From Gammaproteobacteria bacterium (GTDB lineage Bacteria > Pseudomonadota > Gammaproteobacteria > Pseudomonadales > Halieaceae): DNA of 45,807 bases. Below, piece after piece: positions 35,910 to 45,141 of this stretch. The translations under genes were made by a program, and so were the position numbers. The notes below the pieces were generated by a model, which had not been told where the DNA came from, made no database searches, and worked only from the letters and a program-made list of their open reading frames with translations. Where the stretch lies: the NCBI GenBank assembly GCA_030428835.1, contig JAUIEP010000019.1:1-45807 (forward strand), written 5' to 3'. Numbering within the stretch: position 1 is the stretch's first letter; every line of letters starts with the position of its first letter.

Positions 35910-36527
35910 CTAGTACATCTCTTCGTGCAGAAGATTACCATAGACCCTGCGCTCCAGTTTTGCCCATAGCGGGTTTTTGCGATACAGGCGCTTCATTTCC
36001 CTGCGGGAGTACCACTTGGCCAGGTCCCTGCTGTAGTCGTTGGAATTCATCTGTTTCGAGAGTGTCGAGAAATCCTTGCCGGTGAGGTCCAGGTAACGAC
36101 CAAACACCGCAATAAAATCTTCCTCCAGGTTTTCCGTCCTGAGCCAATGGCTGATTGTCGTGAAATCGTAATGCTCCAGCAGCGCGTCGGCGGAATTCTT
36201 CCAGCCATCGGCCTCCATGAACCGGCCGGTGAGCAGGTGCTCCCTGGTGTGCCGGATATCCGGGTTCAGTGATTCCGTGTAGTGAATCTTGCTCACGATA
36301 TATGCGGGCAGTCGCCGGATATTCGCCACCAAGTCTTTGCCCCCCAGGGAAACACCGGTGCGTCGCTCGCGCTCCTGGATCGTCTCGTGCCAGATGGGTA
36401 CGCCCTGGCCGGTGACATCGAACACGATCGACGGGTCAGTCCCGAAATTCTGGAGCAGGGCGGACTCGGTGGTCGTTCCCGCGGCCTTGGGAAAGTGCAG
36501 CCAGATAAATGAATCGCCGATGATCAC
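35910..36527 (-). CDS. Sulfotransferase family protein, short form
   Basis: A 205-residue PAPS-dependent sulfotransferase-like protein. FIWLHFPKAAGTTTESAL (7-24) is the phosphosulfate-binding loop, and FTTISHWLRTENLEEDFIAV carries the RxENLxxDF block seen in bacterial and carbohydrate sulfotransferases. The start is GTG at 36527 with a GGGATGA sequence upstream; no in-frame ATG precedes the P-loop closely. At 205 residues it is short but appears complete. It is the outermost gene of the accessory block and lies upstream of the NDYGEL/FQP gene. It is only distantly related to the sulfotransferase at 19599-20873. Acceptor unknown. Confidence 0.84.
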   Translation of the reverse strand: MIIGDSFIWLHFPKAAGTTTESALLQNFGTDPSIVFDVTGQGVPIWHETIQERERRTGVSLGGKDLVANIRRLPAYIVSKIHYTESLNPDIRHTREHLLTGRFMEADGWKNSADALLEHYDFTTISHWLRTENLEEDFIAVFGRYLDLTGKDFSTLSKQMNSNDYSRDLAKWYSRREMKRLYRKNPLWAKLERRVYGNLLHEEMY

Positions 36528-36718
36528 GATGTCATCCCGCCGGGGCTTCGAGTCGCATGGTCATTGTTCCGCTCAATTTACGCGTTTATTCGAAGGGATC
36601 GGAGCCTCGATTCTATAGGAGGGTGGATCGAATACAAGCTGGCGTGCCGCCACACCGCGCCACCGCTTGCGCGTGGTGCAAACGCATGGCGTGCCGTTTG
36701 GCGGGCGGGTAGCGCGGC

Positions 36719-37984
36719 TTACAGGTCGAGGGCTTCGAGCGACTCGGCGTAGTTGTCCGGCAGCGGCAGTTGCGCGACGCCGGAGTCGACTGCGGCCTTG
36801 GCGACCGCGGGGGCAATCCAGGTCAGCAGGCGGCCGTCCATGGGTTTGGGGATGATGTACTCGGGGCCGAAGGACAGGGCGTCCACGTCGCAGGCCTTCA
36901 GGACCTGCGCCGGTACCGGCTCGCGCGCCAGGGCACTCAACGCGTTGACCGCGGCGATTTTCATTTCCTCATTGATGCACGTGGCGCGCACGTCGAGTGC
37001 GCCGCGGAAGATGAAGGGGAAGCCGAGTACGTTGTTCACCTGGTTCGGGTAGTCCGAGCGACCCGTGGCGATAATGAGGTCGTCGCGCGTGGCCTTGGCG
37101 AGTTCCGGCTTGATCTCGGGGTCGGGGTTCGAGCACGCGAACACGACCGGCTTGTCGGCCATGGCTTTGAGGAGATCGGGAGTCAACAAATCCGCGCCGG
37201 ACAGACCGACGAACGCATCCGCGCCGGTTACCGCATCGGTGAGGCTGCGCTTGTCCGTCTCGTTGGCGAACTCCGCCTTGAATTCGTTCACACCTTCGCG
37301 CCCGGCGTAGATCACACCGCGGCGGTCCAGCATGTAGATGTTCTCGCGCTTTGCGCCCATGCTGACAAGCTGGCGCATGCAGGCGATGGCGGCGGACCCC
37401 GCGCCCAGGCAGGTGATGACGGCGTTCTCGATCTGCTTGCCCTGTATCTCGAGGGCGTTGACCATGCCGGACGCGGTAACGATCGCGGTGCCGTGCTGGT
37501 CGTCGTGGAAGATGGGGATGTCGCAGGCGGCGATCAGCTTCGACTCGATCTCGAAGCATTCGGGCGCCTTGATGTCCTCGAGGTTGATGCCGCCGAAACT
37601 CAGCGCGATGCGCGACACCGTGTCGACAAATTCCTGGGCGTCCTCGGTGTCCACCTCGATGTCGATGGAGTTGATCCCGGCAAAGCGCTTGAACAGCAGT
37701 GACTTGCCTTCCATGACGGGCTTGCTCGCCAGCGCGCCGAGGTTGCCGAGGCCGAGCACGGCGGTGCCGTTGCTGATGACGGCCACCATGTTGCCCTTGC
37801 CGGTGTACTTGTATGCGGTGGCGGGGTCGGCCGCGATTTCACGGCAGGGTTCCGCCACGCCGGGGCTGTAAGCCAGTGACAGGTCGCGCTGGGTTTCCGC
37901 GGGCTTGGTGATCTCCACGCTGATCTTCCCGGGGATGGGATCAGAGTGATACGCGAGAGCGTCTTCCTTGAAATCTTGTGACAT
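36719..37984 (-). CDS. maeB: Malic enzyme, short form without phosphotransacetylase domain
   Basis: Oxidatively decarboxylates malate to pyruvate with NAD(P)+. The 421-residue product has Tyr39 in LAYSPGVAEPC, Lys94 in KPVMEGKSL, metal-binding Glu136-Asp137 in INLEDIKAP and Asp162 in FHDDQHGTA, and the nucleotide loop CLGAGSAAIA (192-201). E. coli MaeB carries an extra phosphotransacetylase-like domain of about 330 residues; here it is absent, as in the pseudomonad enzyme. It marks the right edge of the accessory block. In Pseudomonas, as I recall, this gene lies directly after ponA, with no block between. Confidence 0.96.
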   Translation of the reverse strand: MSQDFKEDALAYHSDPIPGKISVEITKPAETQRDLSLAYSPGVAEPCREIAADPATAYKYTGKGNMVAVISNGTAVLGLGNLGALASKPVMEGKSLLFKRFAGINSIDIEVDTEDAQEFVDTVSRIALSFGGINLEDIKAPECFEIESKLIAACDIPIFHDDQHGTAIVTASGMVNALEIQGKQIENAVITCLGAGSAAIACMRQLVSMGAKRENIYMLDRRGVIYAGREGVNEFKAEFANETDKRSLTDAVTGADAFVGLSGADLLTPDLLKAMADKPVVFACSNPDPEIKPELAKATRDDLIIATGRSDYPNQVNNVLGFPFIFRGALDVRATCINEEMKIAAVNALSALAREPVPAQVLKACDVDALSFGPEYIIPKPMDGRLLTWIAPAVAKAAVDSGVAQLPLPDNYAESLEALDL

Positions 37985-38028
37985 CGGGCGGCCTGCGGGT
38001 GGCGCACTGCTCGGAAAAGGACAACGAG

Positions 38029-38055
38029 CATATAGAAAAGGCCAGCGGGTAACAA
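38029..38055 (-). promoter_or_regulatory. maeB: Candidate promoter for maeB
   Basis: On the minus strand TTGTTA (38050-38055), a 15-bp spacer and TATATG (38029-38034), about 45 bases upstream of the maeB ATG. The spacer is short; a pattern match only. Confidence 0.3.
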
Positions 38056-38143
38056 GGTGTCAGGGTGCCGTGTTCGGGGCGCCGCTGTGCAGTCCGCCCG
38101 CGCGGTCCGGCGCCGGGAAATCTTTTGGCTCTCTGTCCGGGAA

Positions 38144-38172
38144 CAAAAAAACCGGCCACTGGGGCCGGTTTT
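38144..38172 (-). terminator. Intrinsic terminator of rpmE
   Basis: Read on the minus strand, AAAACCGGCC and GGCCGGTTTT form a 10-bp stem with a 5-base loop (38148-38172), continued by a run of T. It lies 30 bases after the rpmE stop and is a textbook rho-independent terminator. Confidence 0.92.
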
Positions 38173-38201
38173 CGGGTGCCGCCTCGGCGGCAGGTTCTGC
38201 T

Positions 38202-38417
38202 TCAGCTCTTGGTGCCGCGATTGCCGAAGCGCTTCTTGAAGCGATCCACGCGGCCGCCGGAGTCGACGATCTTCTGCTTGCCCGTGTAGAAAGGGTGGCA
38301 CTGGGAGCACACGTCGATGTGGAAGTCTTCGCACAGCGTCGAGCGCGTCTGGATGGTGTTGCCGCAACTGCAGGTGGCAGTCACCGTCTCGTACTTGGGG
38401 TGGATCTCAGCTTGCAT
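38202..38417 (-). CDS. rpmE: 50S ribosomal protein L31, zinc-binding form
   Basis: Ribosomal protein bL31, which bridges the two subunits near the 5S RNA. The 71 residues begin [16 protein letters not shown] and carry the four zinc-ligand cysteines Cys16, Cys18, Cys37 and Cys40, so this is the C+ form. ATG 38417 has AGGAG seven bases upstream. The upstream leader of about 110 bases is GC-rich; in E. coli L31 is known to repress its own translation through its mRNA leader, and something similar may occur here (inference). It is divergent from priA. Confidence 0.98.
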   Translation of the reverse strand: MQAEIHPKYETVTATCSCGNTIQTRSTLCEDFHIDVCSQCHPFYTGKQKIVDSGGRVDRFKKRFGNRGTKS

Positions 38418-38533
38418 GGTCTCGCTCCTGTTCCTGGCGCCGCCACCGGGGCGTCCGCCCGGCACCGCGCCGCAATGCGCTGGAGTGAGCCGCCCCGGCA
38501 GAACCCGCTGGGCCGCTCAAAAAATAGGCGGGC

Positions 38534-38561
38534 ATCTTACCAGAGCGCGCCCTTAAAGCAA
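38534..38561 (-). promoter_or_regulatory. rpmE: Candidate promoter for rpmE
   Basis: On the minus strand TTGCTT (38556-38561), a 16-bp spacer and an extended -10 TGGTAAGAT (box 38534-38539). Transcription would start about 110 bases upstream of the rpmE ATG. Confidence 0.4.
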
Positions 38562-38576
38562 GGCCCGCGGGGCTTT

Positions 38577-38585
38577 TGCTACAAT
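38577..38585 (+). promoter_or_regulatory. priA: Extended -10 promoter of priA
   Basis: TGCTACAAT is an extended -10 element (TGnTANAAT) about 40 bases upstream of the priA ATG. No -35 match is found at the right distance, which is common for extended -10 promoters. It overlaps the divergent rpmE promoter region. Confidence 0.5.
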
Positions 38586-38622
38586 CGCCCGCTCCACCTG
38601 CTTTTTCCGCGCAAAGGGGCCA

Positions 38623-40821
38623 ATGTCCGTACTCCGCCTGGCAATCCCGTCGCCCCTGCGCCGCTATTTCGACTACCTGCCACCCCCCGGCCTCGCGGCC
38701 GCGGACCTCGCCCGGCTCGCCCCGGGAATCCGCCTGCGCGTGCCCTTCGGCCGGCGCGAGGTCACGGGCTACCTGCTGGAGGTGCGCGGCGACTCCGACG
38801 CACCGGAGGGCAGCCTCAAGCCCGCGCTCGAACTGCTGGATGACCAGTCCCTGCTGTCGCCGGAGCTTTTCGACCTCTGCGAATGGGCGGCCGCCTATTA
38901 CCACCACCCGCCCGGGGAGGTGTTCCAGGCGGCCTTCCCCAGGCGCCTGCGCGAGGGCAAGGCGCCGCTGCCCGCCGGGGAGCGGGCGTACCGGCTGACG
39001 ACGCGGGGCCGGGGACTCGCACCGGACGCCCTGGCCCGCTCGCCGCGCCAGGCCCAGGCCGTGGCGCTGCTGCGCGGCGCCGCGGCGGTAGCGGCGACCG
39101 CGCTGAAAGACGCCGGCGTGAACAGCAGCGTGCTGCGCAGCCTGCGCGACAAGGACCTCGTACAGGAATGCCACCTCGATGCGCCGCCGACGCCGCCCAC
39201 CGCGCGGCCGGGGCTCGCGCCGAACCGGGAACAGGCCGCGGCCATCGCCGCGGTGCAGGCGGCCGCCGGTGCGTTCTCCTGCCACCTGCTCGAAGGGGTC
39301 ACGGGCAGCGGCAAGACAGAGGTGTACCTGCAACTGATCGCGGACTGCATCGGCCGCGGGCAGGCGGCGCTGGTGCTGATCCCCGAGATCGGGCTGACGC
39401 CGCAGACGGTGGCGCGCTTCGAATCCCGCTTCGACACCACCATCGCCGTGCTGCACTCCGGCCTGTCCGACGCGCAGCGCTACCAGGCCTGGGAGCACGC
39501 GCGGACGGGCCGCGCGCCCATCGTCATCGGGACCCGCTCGGCGGTGTTCACCCCCCTGCAGAATCTCGGGCTCGTTATCGTCGACGAGGAGCACGACAGC
39601 TCCTTCAAGCAGCAGGACGGGTTTCGCTACTCGGCCCGCGACGTGGCCATCAAGCGCGCCCAGTTGAACGACTGCCCGGTGCTGCTCGGCAGCGCCACGC
39701 CGTCCCTCGAGAGCATTCACAACGCGGAGCTGGGCCGCTACGCGCACCATCCGCTGACGCAGCGCGCCGGCGGCAGCGAACTGCCGACCATCCGCGTGCT
39801 GGACGTGCGCAAGCAGGCGCTGCAGGCCGGGTTGTCGGACGCACTCATTGCACAGCTCGAAGCGACGCTGGGCGCCGGAAAGCAGGCGCTGTTGTTTCTC
39901 AACCGCCGCGGCTACGCCCCCACCCTGCAGTGCCACGACTGCGGCTGGGTGGCGCAGTGCACTGCCTGCGATGCGCGGCTCACCGTGCACCGGCGCCGCC
40001 GCGCCCTGCGCTGCCACCACTGCGGCGCGGGGCACCCGCTCACGCAGCGCTGCCCGCACTGCCACAGCAACCAGCTGCTCACCGCCGGTCTGGGCACCGA
40101 GCAGAGCGACGACTTCCTCCGCGCGCGCTTTCCCCACTTCCGGGTGCACCGGGTGGACTCGGACTCCATGTCCGGCCGCGACGCCATGCAGTCGCTGGTC
40201 GACGACATCAACCGCGGCGAGCCCTGCATCCTGCTGGGCACCCAGATGCTGACCAAGGGCCACCACTTCCCTGGCGTCAGCCTCGTGGCGGTCATCGACG
40301 CCGACGCCATGTTGTTCAGCGCCGACTTCCGCGGCGAGGAGCGCATGGCGCAGCTGCTCACGCAGGTCGCGGGGCGCGCCGGCAGGGCAGGCACCCGCGG
40401 CGAGGTGTTGTTACAGACCCACTACCCCGATCACCCCGCCGTGGTCGCCCTCCTGGCGCACGACTACGCGGCGCATGCACGCAGGTTGCTGGCCCAGCGG
40501 CGCGAGCGCGGCCTGCCGCCGGTCGGCCAGATGCTCGTGCTGCGCACCGATTGCCCCGACGCCGCCTGGGGCGAGCAGTTCCTGGCGCAGCTGCGCCGCG
40601 CGGCCGAGAGGCGCCTGCCCGCCGGGGTGCACCTCATCGGCCCGCTGCCCTCGCCCATGCCGCGTCGCGCGGGCCGCTTCCGCAGCCAGTTGCTGGTAGG
40701 CGCACCGGCCCGCCCGCAGGCCCAGGCAGCGGCGGGCGTACTCGTCGAGGCCGCGCAGGGCCTGCCCGTGAAGCACAGTCTCAACTGGTCGATCGATATC
40801 GACCCCCAGGACATCTTCTAG
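38623..40821 (+). CDS. priA: Primosomal protein N' (replication restart helicase PriA)
   Basis: 3'-to-5' helicase that reloads the replication fork after collapse. The 732-residue product has an N-terminal DNA-binding part, Walker A GVTGSGKT (225-232) and the DEEH box D321-H324. The zinc-binding region has eight cysteines at 437, 440, 446, 449, 464, 467, 477 and 480, and helicase motifs V and VI include LLGTQMLTKGHHFPGV and QVAGRAGRAG. Length and motifs are complete. GGGG lies just before ATG 38623. Confidence 0.98.
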   Translation: MSVLRLAIPSPLRRYFDYLPPPGLAAADLARLAPGIRLRVPFGRREVTGYLLEVRGDSDAPEGSLKPALELLDDQSLLSPELFDLCEWAAAYYHHPPGEVFQAAFPRRLREGKAPLPAGERAYRLTTRGRGLAPDALARSPRQAQAVALLRGAAAVAATALKDAGVNSSVLRSLRDKDLVQECHLDAPPTPPTARPGLAPNREQAAAIAAVQAAAGAFSCHLLEGVTGSGKTEVYLQLIADCIGRGQAALVLIPEIGLTPQTVARFESRFDTTIAVLHSGLSDAQRYQAWEHARTGRAPIVIGTRSAVFTPLQNLGLVIVDEEHDSSFKQQDGFRYSARDVAIKRAQLNDCPVLLGSATPSLESIHNAELGRYAHHPLTQRAGGSELPTIRVLDVRKQALQAGLSDALIAQLEATLGAGKQALLFLNRRGYAPTLQCHDCGWVAQCTACDARLTVHRRRRALRCHHCGAGHPLTQRCPHCHSNQLLTAGLGTEQSDDFLRARFPHFRVHRVDSDSMSGRDAMQSLVDDINRGEPCILLGTQMLTKGHHFPGVSLVAVIDADAMLFSADFRGEERMAQLLTQVAGRAGRAGTRGEVLLQTHYPDHPAVVALLAHDYAAHARRLLAQRRERGLPPVGQMLVLRTDCPDAAWGEQFLAQLRRAAERRLPAGVHLIGPLPSPMPRRAGRFRSQLLVGAPARPQAQAAAGVLVEAAQGLPVKHSLNWSIDIDPQDIF

Positions 40822-40857
40822 CGCCGCCGCAATCTGGCCTTGGCATAGCGTTATCGG

Positions 40858-40863
40858 GATAAT
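40858..40863 (+). promoter_or_regulatory. argS: Candidate -10 box upstream of argS
   Basis: GATAAT (five of six consensus bases) about 65 bases before the argS ATG in the 107-base gap after priA. TTGGCA lies only 12 bases upstream, too close to be its -35, so this is uncertain. Confidence 0.25.
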
Positions 40864-40928
40864 AGGCCGCCTGAACAGCCGGCGCCCCCGCAGCGGCATC
40901 GATCAACACCCAGGTAACTCGCCAAATA

Positions 40929-42614
40929 ATGAAGGAAGAACTGTCCCGGCTGATCCACCAGGCACTGGATGAGCTGGTGAAAACCGACGCCCTGCCCGCC
41001 GACATCAGCCCGAACGTGCAGATCGATCGCACCCGCGACAGCAGCCACGGCGACCTCGCGAGCAATATCGCGCTCACGCTGGCGAAGGCCTCAGGCCGGA
41101 AACCGCGCGACCTGGCGGCGGCGATCTGCGCCGCGCTGCCCCCCAGCGACCTCGTGGCGAGGGCGGAGATCGCCGGGCCGGGTTTCATCAACTTCTTCCT
41201 GTCGGCGAGTTCCAGCCAGGCGGTGGTGCGCAACATTCTCGAGCAGGGCGACGCCTTCGGCAGGAACGCCGAGGGCGCCGGGCGCAAGGTGCAGGTAGAA
41301 TTCGTGTCCGCCAACCCCACCGGGCCGCTGCACGTGGGCCACGGCCGCGGCGCCGCGGTGGGCGACAGCCTGTGCCGCCTGCTCGCCGCCACCGGGTGGG
41401 ATGTCACCAGCGAGTTCTATTACAACGACGCCGGTGCGCAGATCGACAACCTCGCCCTGTCGGTGCAGGCGCGCTGCAGGGGCCTCGGCCCCGACGACGC
41501 GAGCTGGCCCGAGGACGGCTACCGCGGCGACTACATCGTGGACGTGGCCGAGGCCTACCAGCGCGGCGACACGATCGACGCCGAGGACCGGCACGTGCAG
41601 GGCGCGGGTGACGCGGGGGACCTCGCCGCGATTCGCGACTTCGCCGTGGCCTACCTGCGCCGCGAGCAGGACCTCGACCTGCAGGCCTTCGAGGTGCACT
41701 TCGACAACTTTTTCCTCGAGTCCTCGCTGTACGAGAAAGGCGCGGTGGAGGACACCGTCGCGCGCCTCGTTGCCAACGGCCACACCTACGAGAAAGACGA
41801 CGCCCTGTGGCTGCGCACCACGGATTTCGGCGACGACAAGGACCGCGTCATGCGCAAGAGCGACGGCGGCTACACCTACTTCCTGCCGGATGTCGCCTAC
41901 CACCTGGACAAATGGCAGCGCGGCTTCGAACGCGTGATCAACGAACAGGGCGCGGACCACCACAGCACCGTCACCCGCGTGCGCGCGGGCCTGCAGGCAC
42001 TGGACCAGGGCATTCCCGAGGGGTGGCCGGACTACGTGTTGCACCAGATGGTGCTGGTGATGCGCGGCGGCGCAGAGGTGAAACTGTCCAAGCGCGCCGG
42101 CAGCTACGTGACCCTGCGCGACCTGATTGACGAGGTCGGCTGCGACGCCACGCGCTACTTCCTCGTGGCGCGCGGACCCGGGTCGCAGCTTACCTTCGAC
42201 ATCGACCTCGCGCTGTCCCAGAGCAACGACAACCCCGTGTACTACATCCAGTACGCCCACGCGCGCACACGCAGCGTGCTGCGCAAGCTGGCGGAACAGG
42301 GCTGGGAGTGGCACGCGGAGCGCGCGCTGCAAGACCTCGAACAACTCGGGGAGGAGCACGAGAAAGCGCTGCTGCGCCGCCTCGACAGCTACCCCGAAGT
42401 CGTGGCGACGGCCGCGCGCGACCTGGAACCGCATACCGTCGCCAACTACCTGCGCGACCTCGCCGGCGACTTCCACACCTGGTACAACGCGCACAAGATG
42501 CTGGTCGATGACGCGGCCGTGCGCAATGCGCGCGTCGCGCTCAGTGAAGCCGTGGGGCAGGTGATCCGCAACGGCCTGGGCCTGCTCGGCGTGTCCGCCC
42601 CGGAGTCCATGTAA
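40929..42614 (+). CDS. argS: Arginyl-tRNA synthetase
   Basis: Class I aminoacyl-tRNA synthetase that charges tRNA-Arg. The 561 residues show an N-terminal Add-1 domain that recognises the tRNA D-loop, the HIGH-type motif HVGH at 135-138 in [15 protein letters not shown], the KMSKS-type loop KLSKR at 385-389 and a C-terminal DALR anticodon-binding domain ([20 protein letters not shown] onwards). All are complete. The ribosome site (AGGTAA) is rather far from the ATG. The SPOR-domain gene begins four bases after the stop. Confidence 0.98.
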   Translation: MKEELSRLIHQALDELVKTDALPADISPNVQIDRTRDSSHGDLASNIALTLAKASGRKPRDLAAAICAALPPSDLVARAEIAGPGFINFFLSASSSQAVVRNILEQGDAFGRNAEGAGRKVQVEFVSANPTGPLHVGHGRGAAVGDSLCRLLAATGWDVTSEFYYNDAGAQIDNLALSVQARCRGLGPDDASWPEDGYRGDYIVDVAEAYQRGDTIDAEDRHVQGAGDAGDLAAIRDFAVAYLRREQDLDLQAFEVHFDNFFLESSLYEKGAVEDTVARLVANGHTYEKDDALWLRTTDFGDDKDRVMRKSDGGYTYFLPDVAYHLDKWQRGFERVINEQGADHHSTVTRVRAGLQALDQGIPEGWPDYVLHQMVLVMRGGAEVKLSKRAGSYVTLRDLIDEVGCDATRYFLVARGPGSQLTFDIDLALSQSNDNPVYYIQYAHARTRSVLRKLAEQGWEWHAERALQDLEQLGEEHEKALLRRLDSYPEVVATAARDLEPHTVANYLRDLAGDFHTWYNAHKMLVDDAAVRNARVALSEAVGQVIRNGLGLLGVSAPESM

Positions 42615-42618
42615 GGCC

Positions 42619-43185
42619 GTGGCGCGGGACTACGCCAAGAGCCGCCAGGGCGGCGCGCGGAAGAAACCCGCACAGCGGGGGAAGACCGGCGCGAAATCCT
42701 CCGGCACGGGCAGCCTGCGCGTTTTCATCGCGGGCCTGGTCTCCGGCGTGTTTCTCAGCTTCCTCGCCTACCTGGCCAGCATCCAGGAGCCCGGCAGGCC
42801 GCCGGAGGCGACCGCGAAGCCGGGCCCCGCCGTGGCCACGCCGGAGCCAAGCTACGAGTTCTACACCCTGCTGCCCGAGCAGCGGTACGAGGTGAACATC
42901 CCCCCGCGCACCGTGGAGCCCGCGGCGGATGTCGCCGCCCCGGCACGCGAGACCTACCTGCTGCAGGCCGGCTCCTTCCGCAGCCTGGAGGACGCCGACC
43001 GGCGGCGGGCGCAGCTGCTCCTGTTGGGCCTCGAACCCACCGTGCAGGAGAGCGAGACGGACAACGGCCGCTGGCACCGCGTGTACCTGGGCCCCTTCGA
43101 GCGCCGCGGTGATGCACTGGCCGCGCGCAAGCTGACGGCGTCGGCCGACATCGACACGCTGCTGCTGAAACGCGGCGCACAGTAA
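42619..43185 (+). CDS. SPOR-domain protein, FtsN-like
   Basis: A 188-residue bitopic membrane protein. A basic cytoplasmic N-terminus ([20 protein letters not shown]) precedes one membrane helix ([19 protein letters not shown], about 36-54). A linker rich in Pro, Ala and Glu follows, then a C-terminal SPOR domain (about 112-186: [20 protein letters not shown] and [10 protein letters not shown]), which binds denuded septal peptidoglycan. The layout matches FtsN-like divisome proteins encoded between argS and hslV in Pseudomonas. The start is GTG at 42619, four bases after argS, so translation is probably coupled. Whether it is the true FtsN cannot be told here. Confidence 0.9.
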   Translation: MARDYAKSRQGGARKKPAQRGKTGAKSSGTGSLRVFIAGLVSGVFLSFLAYLASIQEPGRPPEATAKPGPAVATPEPSYEFYTLLPEQRYEVNIPPRTVEPAADVAAPARETYLLQAGSFRSLEDADRRRAQLLLLGLEPTVQESETDNGRWHRVYLGPFERRGDALAARKLTASADIDTLLLKRGAQ

Positions 43186-43198
43186 TACGACGACGGCG

Positions 43199-43226
43199 CT
43201 TGAATTGCGCCGCCCGCTCCCCATAT
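43199..43226 (+). promoter_or_regulatory. Heat-shock (sigma-32) promoter of hslVU
   Basis: CTTGAA (43199-43204), a 14-bp spacer and CCCCATAT (43219-43226) match the known RpoH consensus (CTTGAA, 13-15, CCCCATNT) in every consensus position. It lies about 40 bases upstream of the hslV ATG, where heat-shock control of this protease is expected. Confidence 0.88.
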
Positions 43227-43267
43227 CAACCAGATGGCCGCTACCGGGAGGCCCAAGGAGACCGGAA

Positions 43268-43807
43268 ATGGAACAGTACCACGGCACAACCATCCTCTCG
43301 GTGCGGCGCGGCAACAGCGTTGTGATCGGCGGCGACGGCCAGGTCTCCATGGGCAACACCGTCATGAAGGGCAACGCCCGCAAGGTGCGCCGCCTGCACC
43401 GCGACCAGGTACTGGCGGGCTTCGCCGGCGGCACCGCCGACGCCTTCACCCTCTTCGAACTCTTCGAGGCGCAGCTCGACAAGCACCAGGGGCACCTCGT
43501 GCGCGCCGCGGTGGAACTGGCCAAGGCCTGGCGCACCGAGCGCGCCCTGCGCCAGCTTGAGGCCCTGCTCGCCGTGGCGGACAAGGACACCTCGCTGGTC
43601 ATCACGGGCAACGGCGACGTGATCGAGCCGGAGGACAACCTCATCGCCATCGGCTCCGGCGGCCCTTTCGCACAGGCCGCGGCGCGCGCGCTCATGGACA
43701 ACACCGATCTCGACGCGCGCACCATCGTGGAGAAAGGCCTCGGCATCGCCGGGGACATCTGCATCTACACCAACCACAACCGCACCATCGAACAACTGGA
43801 TTTCTAG
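43268..43807 (+). CDS. hslV: ATP-dependent protease subunit HslV
   Basis: Proteasome-like peptidase that forms a double hexamer with the HslU unfoldase. From ATG 43268 (AGGAG seven bases upstream) the product is 179 residues. Thr7 in [12 protein letters not shown] aligns with the N-terminal catalytic threonine of E. coli HslV, so a six-residue propeptide MEQYHG must be removed. [20 protein letters not shown] is the highly conserved core with the active-site lysine. It is under a heat-shock-type promoter and six bases before hslU. Confidence 0.98.
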   Translation: MEQYHGTTILSVRRGNSVVIGGDGQVSMGNTVMKGNARKVRRLHRDQVLAGFAGGTADAFTLFELFEAQLDKHQGHLVRAAVELAKAWRTERALRQLEALLAVADKDTSLVITGNGDVIEPEDNLIAIGSGGPFAQAAARALMDNTDLDARTIVEKGLGIAGDICIYTNHNRTIEQLDF

Positions 43808-43813
43808 GACCCC

Positions 43814-45139
43814 ATGTCGAATATGACCCCCCGCGAGATCGTCAGCGAGCTCGACAAGCACATCATCGGCCAGGCCGATGCCAAGCGCGCCGTGGCGATT
43901 GCGCTGCGCAACCGCTGGCGCCGCATGCAGCTGTCCGAGGACCTGCGCGCGGAGATCACCCCCAAGAACATTCTCATGATCGGCCCCACGGGCGTGGGCA
44001 AGACCGAGATCGCGCGACGCCTGGCGAAACTCGCCAACGCACCGTTTGTGAAAGTCGAGGCGACCAAGTTCACCGAGGTCGGCTATGTCGGCCGCGACGT
44101 CGAGTCCATCGTGCGCGACCTCGTGGACGTGGCCGTGAAGATGTACCGCGAGCAGGAAATGACCCGCGTGCGCTACCGCGCGGAAGACGCCGCGGAGGAG
44201 CGCATACTGGACATCCTGTTGCCCCCCGCCCGCGACAGCGACGCGAGCACCGGCAGCAACACCCGGCAACTGCTGCGCAAGAAACTGCGCGAGGGTGAGC
44301 TGGACGACAAGGAGATCGAGGTCGAGCTGACCAGCAACGTGGCGAGCATGGAGATCATGGCGCCGCCGGGCATGGAGGAGATGACCAGCCAGCTGCAGTC
44401 CATGTTCTCCAACCTCGGCCGCGGCGGCCAGCGCAAGAGCCAGAAGATGACGGTCAAGGCCGCCTTCGAGGCCCTGTGCGACGAGGAGGCCGCGAAGATG
44501 GTGAACGAGGACGAACTCAAGCAGAAGGCCGTGAGCGCGGCGGAGCAGAACGGCATCGTGTTCATCGACGAACTGGACAAGGTCGCCAAGCGCTCCGAGG
44601 GCGCCGGTGCGGACGTCTCCCGCGAGGGCGTGCAGCGCGACCTGCTGCCGCTGATCGAGGGCAGCACCGTGAGCACCAAGCACGGCACGATCAAGACAGA
44701 CCACATCCTGTTCATCGCCTCCGGCGCGTTCCACCTCGCCAAGCCCTCCGACCTCATCCCGGAACTGCAGGGCCGCCTGCCGATCCGCGTGGAGTTGCAC
44801 GCGCTGACGCCGGAGGATTTTGAGCGCATCCTGACCGAACCCAACGCATCGCTCACGGAGCAGTACCAGGCACTGCTCGCCACGGAAGGCCTGTCGGTGA
44901 ACTTCAGCCAGGACGGGCTGCGCCGCATCGCCGAGACCGCGTGGCACGTGAACGAGAAGACCGAGAACATCGGCGCGCGACGCCTGCACACCGTGATGGA
45001 ACGCCTGCTGGAGAACATCTCCTTCGACGCCGCCGACGCGGGGCTGTCCTCCGACTCGCTGACGGTGGATGCCGATTACGTGGACGAGCAGCTCAAGGAG
45101 CTGAGCTCCGACGAGGACCTGTCCCGGTTTATACTCTGA
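43814..45139 (+). CDS. hslU: HslU ATPase subunit of the HslVU protease
   Basis: AAA+ unfoldase that feeds substrates to HslV. The 441-residue product has Walker A GPTGVGKT (57-64), the pore loop GYVG (90-93), Walker B FIDE (250-253), an intermediate I-domain between them and a C-terminus ending DLSRFIL, the tail that inserts into HslV to activate it. Complete and normal in length. Co-transcribed with hslV. Confidence 0.98.
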   Translation: MSNMTPREIVSELDKHIIGQADAKRAVAIALRNRWRRMQLSEDLRAEITPKNILMIGPTGVGKTEIARRLAKLANAPFVKVEATKFTEVGYVGRDVESIVRDLVDVAVKMYREQEMTRVRYRAEDAAEERILDILLPPARDSDASTGSNTRQLLRKKLREGELDDKEIEVELTSNVASMEIMAPPGMEEMTSQLQSMFSNLGRGGQRKSQKMTVKAAFEALCDEEAAKMVNEDELKQKAVSAAEQNGIVFIDELDKVAKRSEGAGADVSREGVQRDLLPLIEGSTVSTKHGTIKTDHILFIASGAFHLAKPSDLIPELQGRLPIRVELHALTPEDFERILTEPNASLTEQYQALLATEGLSVNFSQDGLRRIAETAWHVNEKTENIGARRLHTVMERLLENISFDAADAGLSSDSLTVDADYVDEQLKELSSDEDLSRFIL

Positions 45140-45141
45140 GC

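Noticed and set aside
12783-36718. Prophage, integron or transposon as the source of the accessory block
   Set aside because: No integrase, transposase, phage structural gene, tRNA edge or flanking direct repeat was seen. The mechanism of insertion remains unknown.
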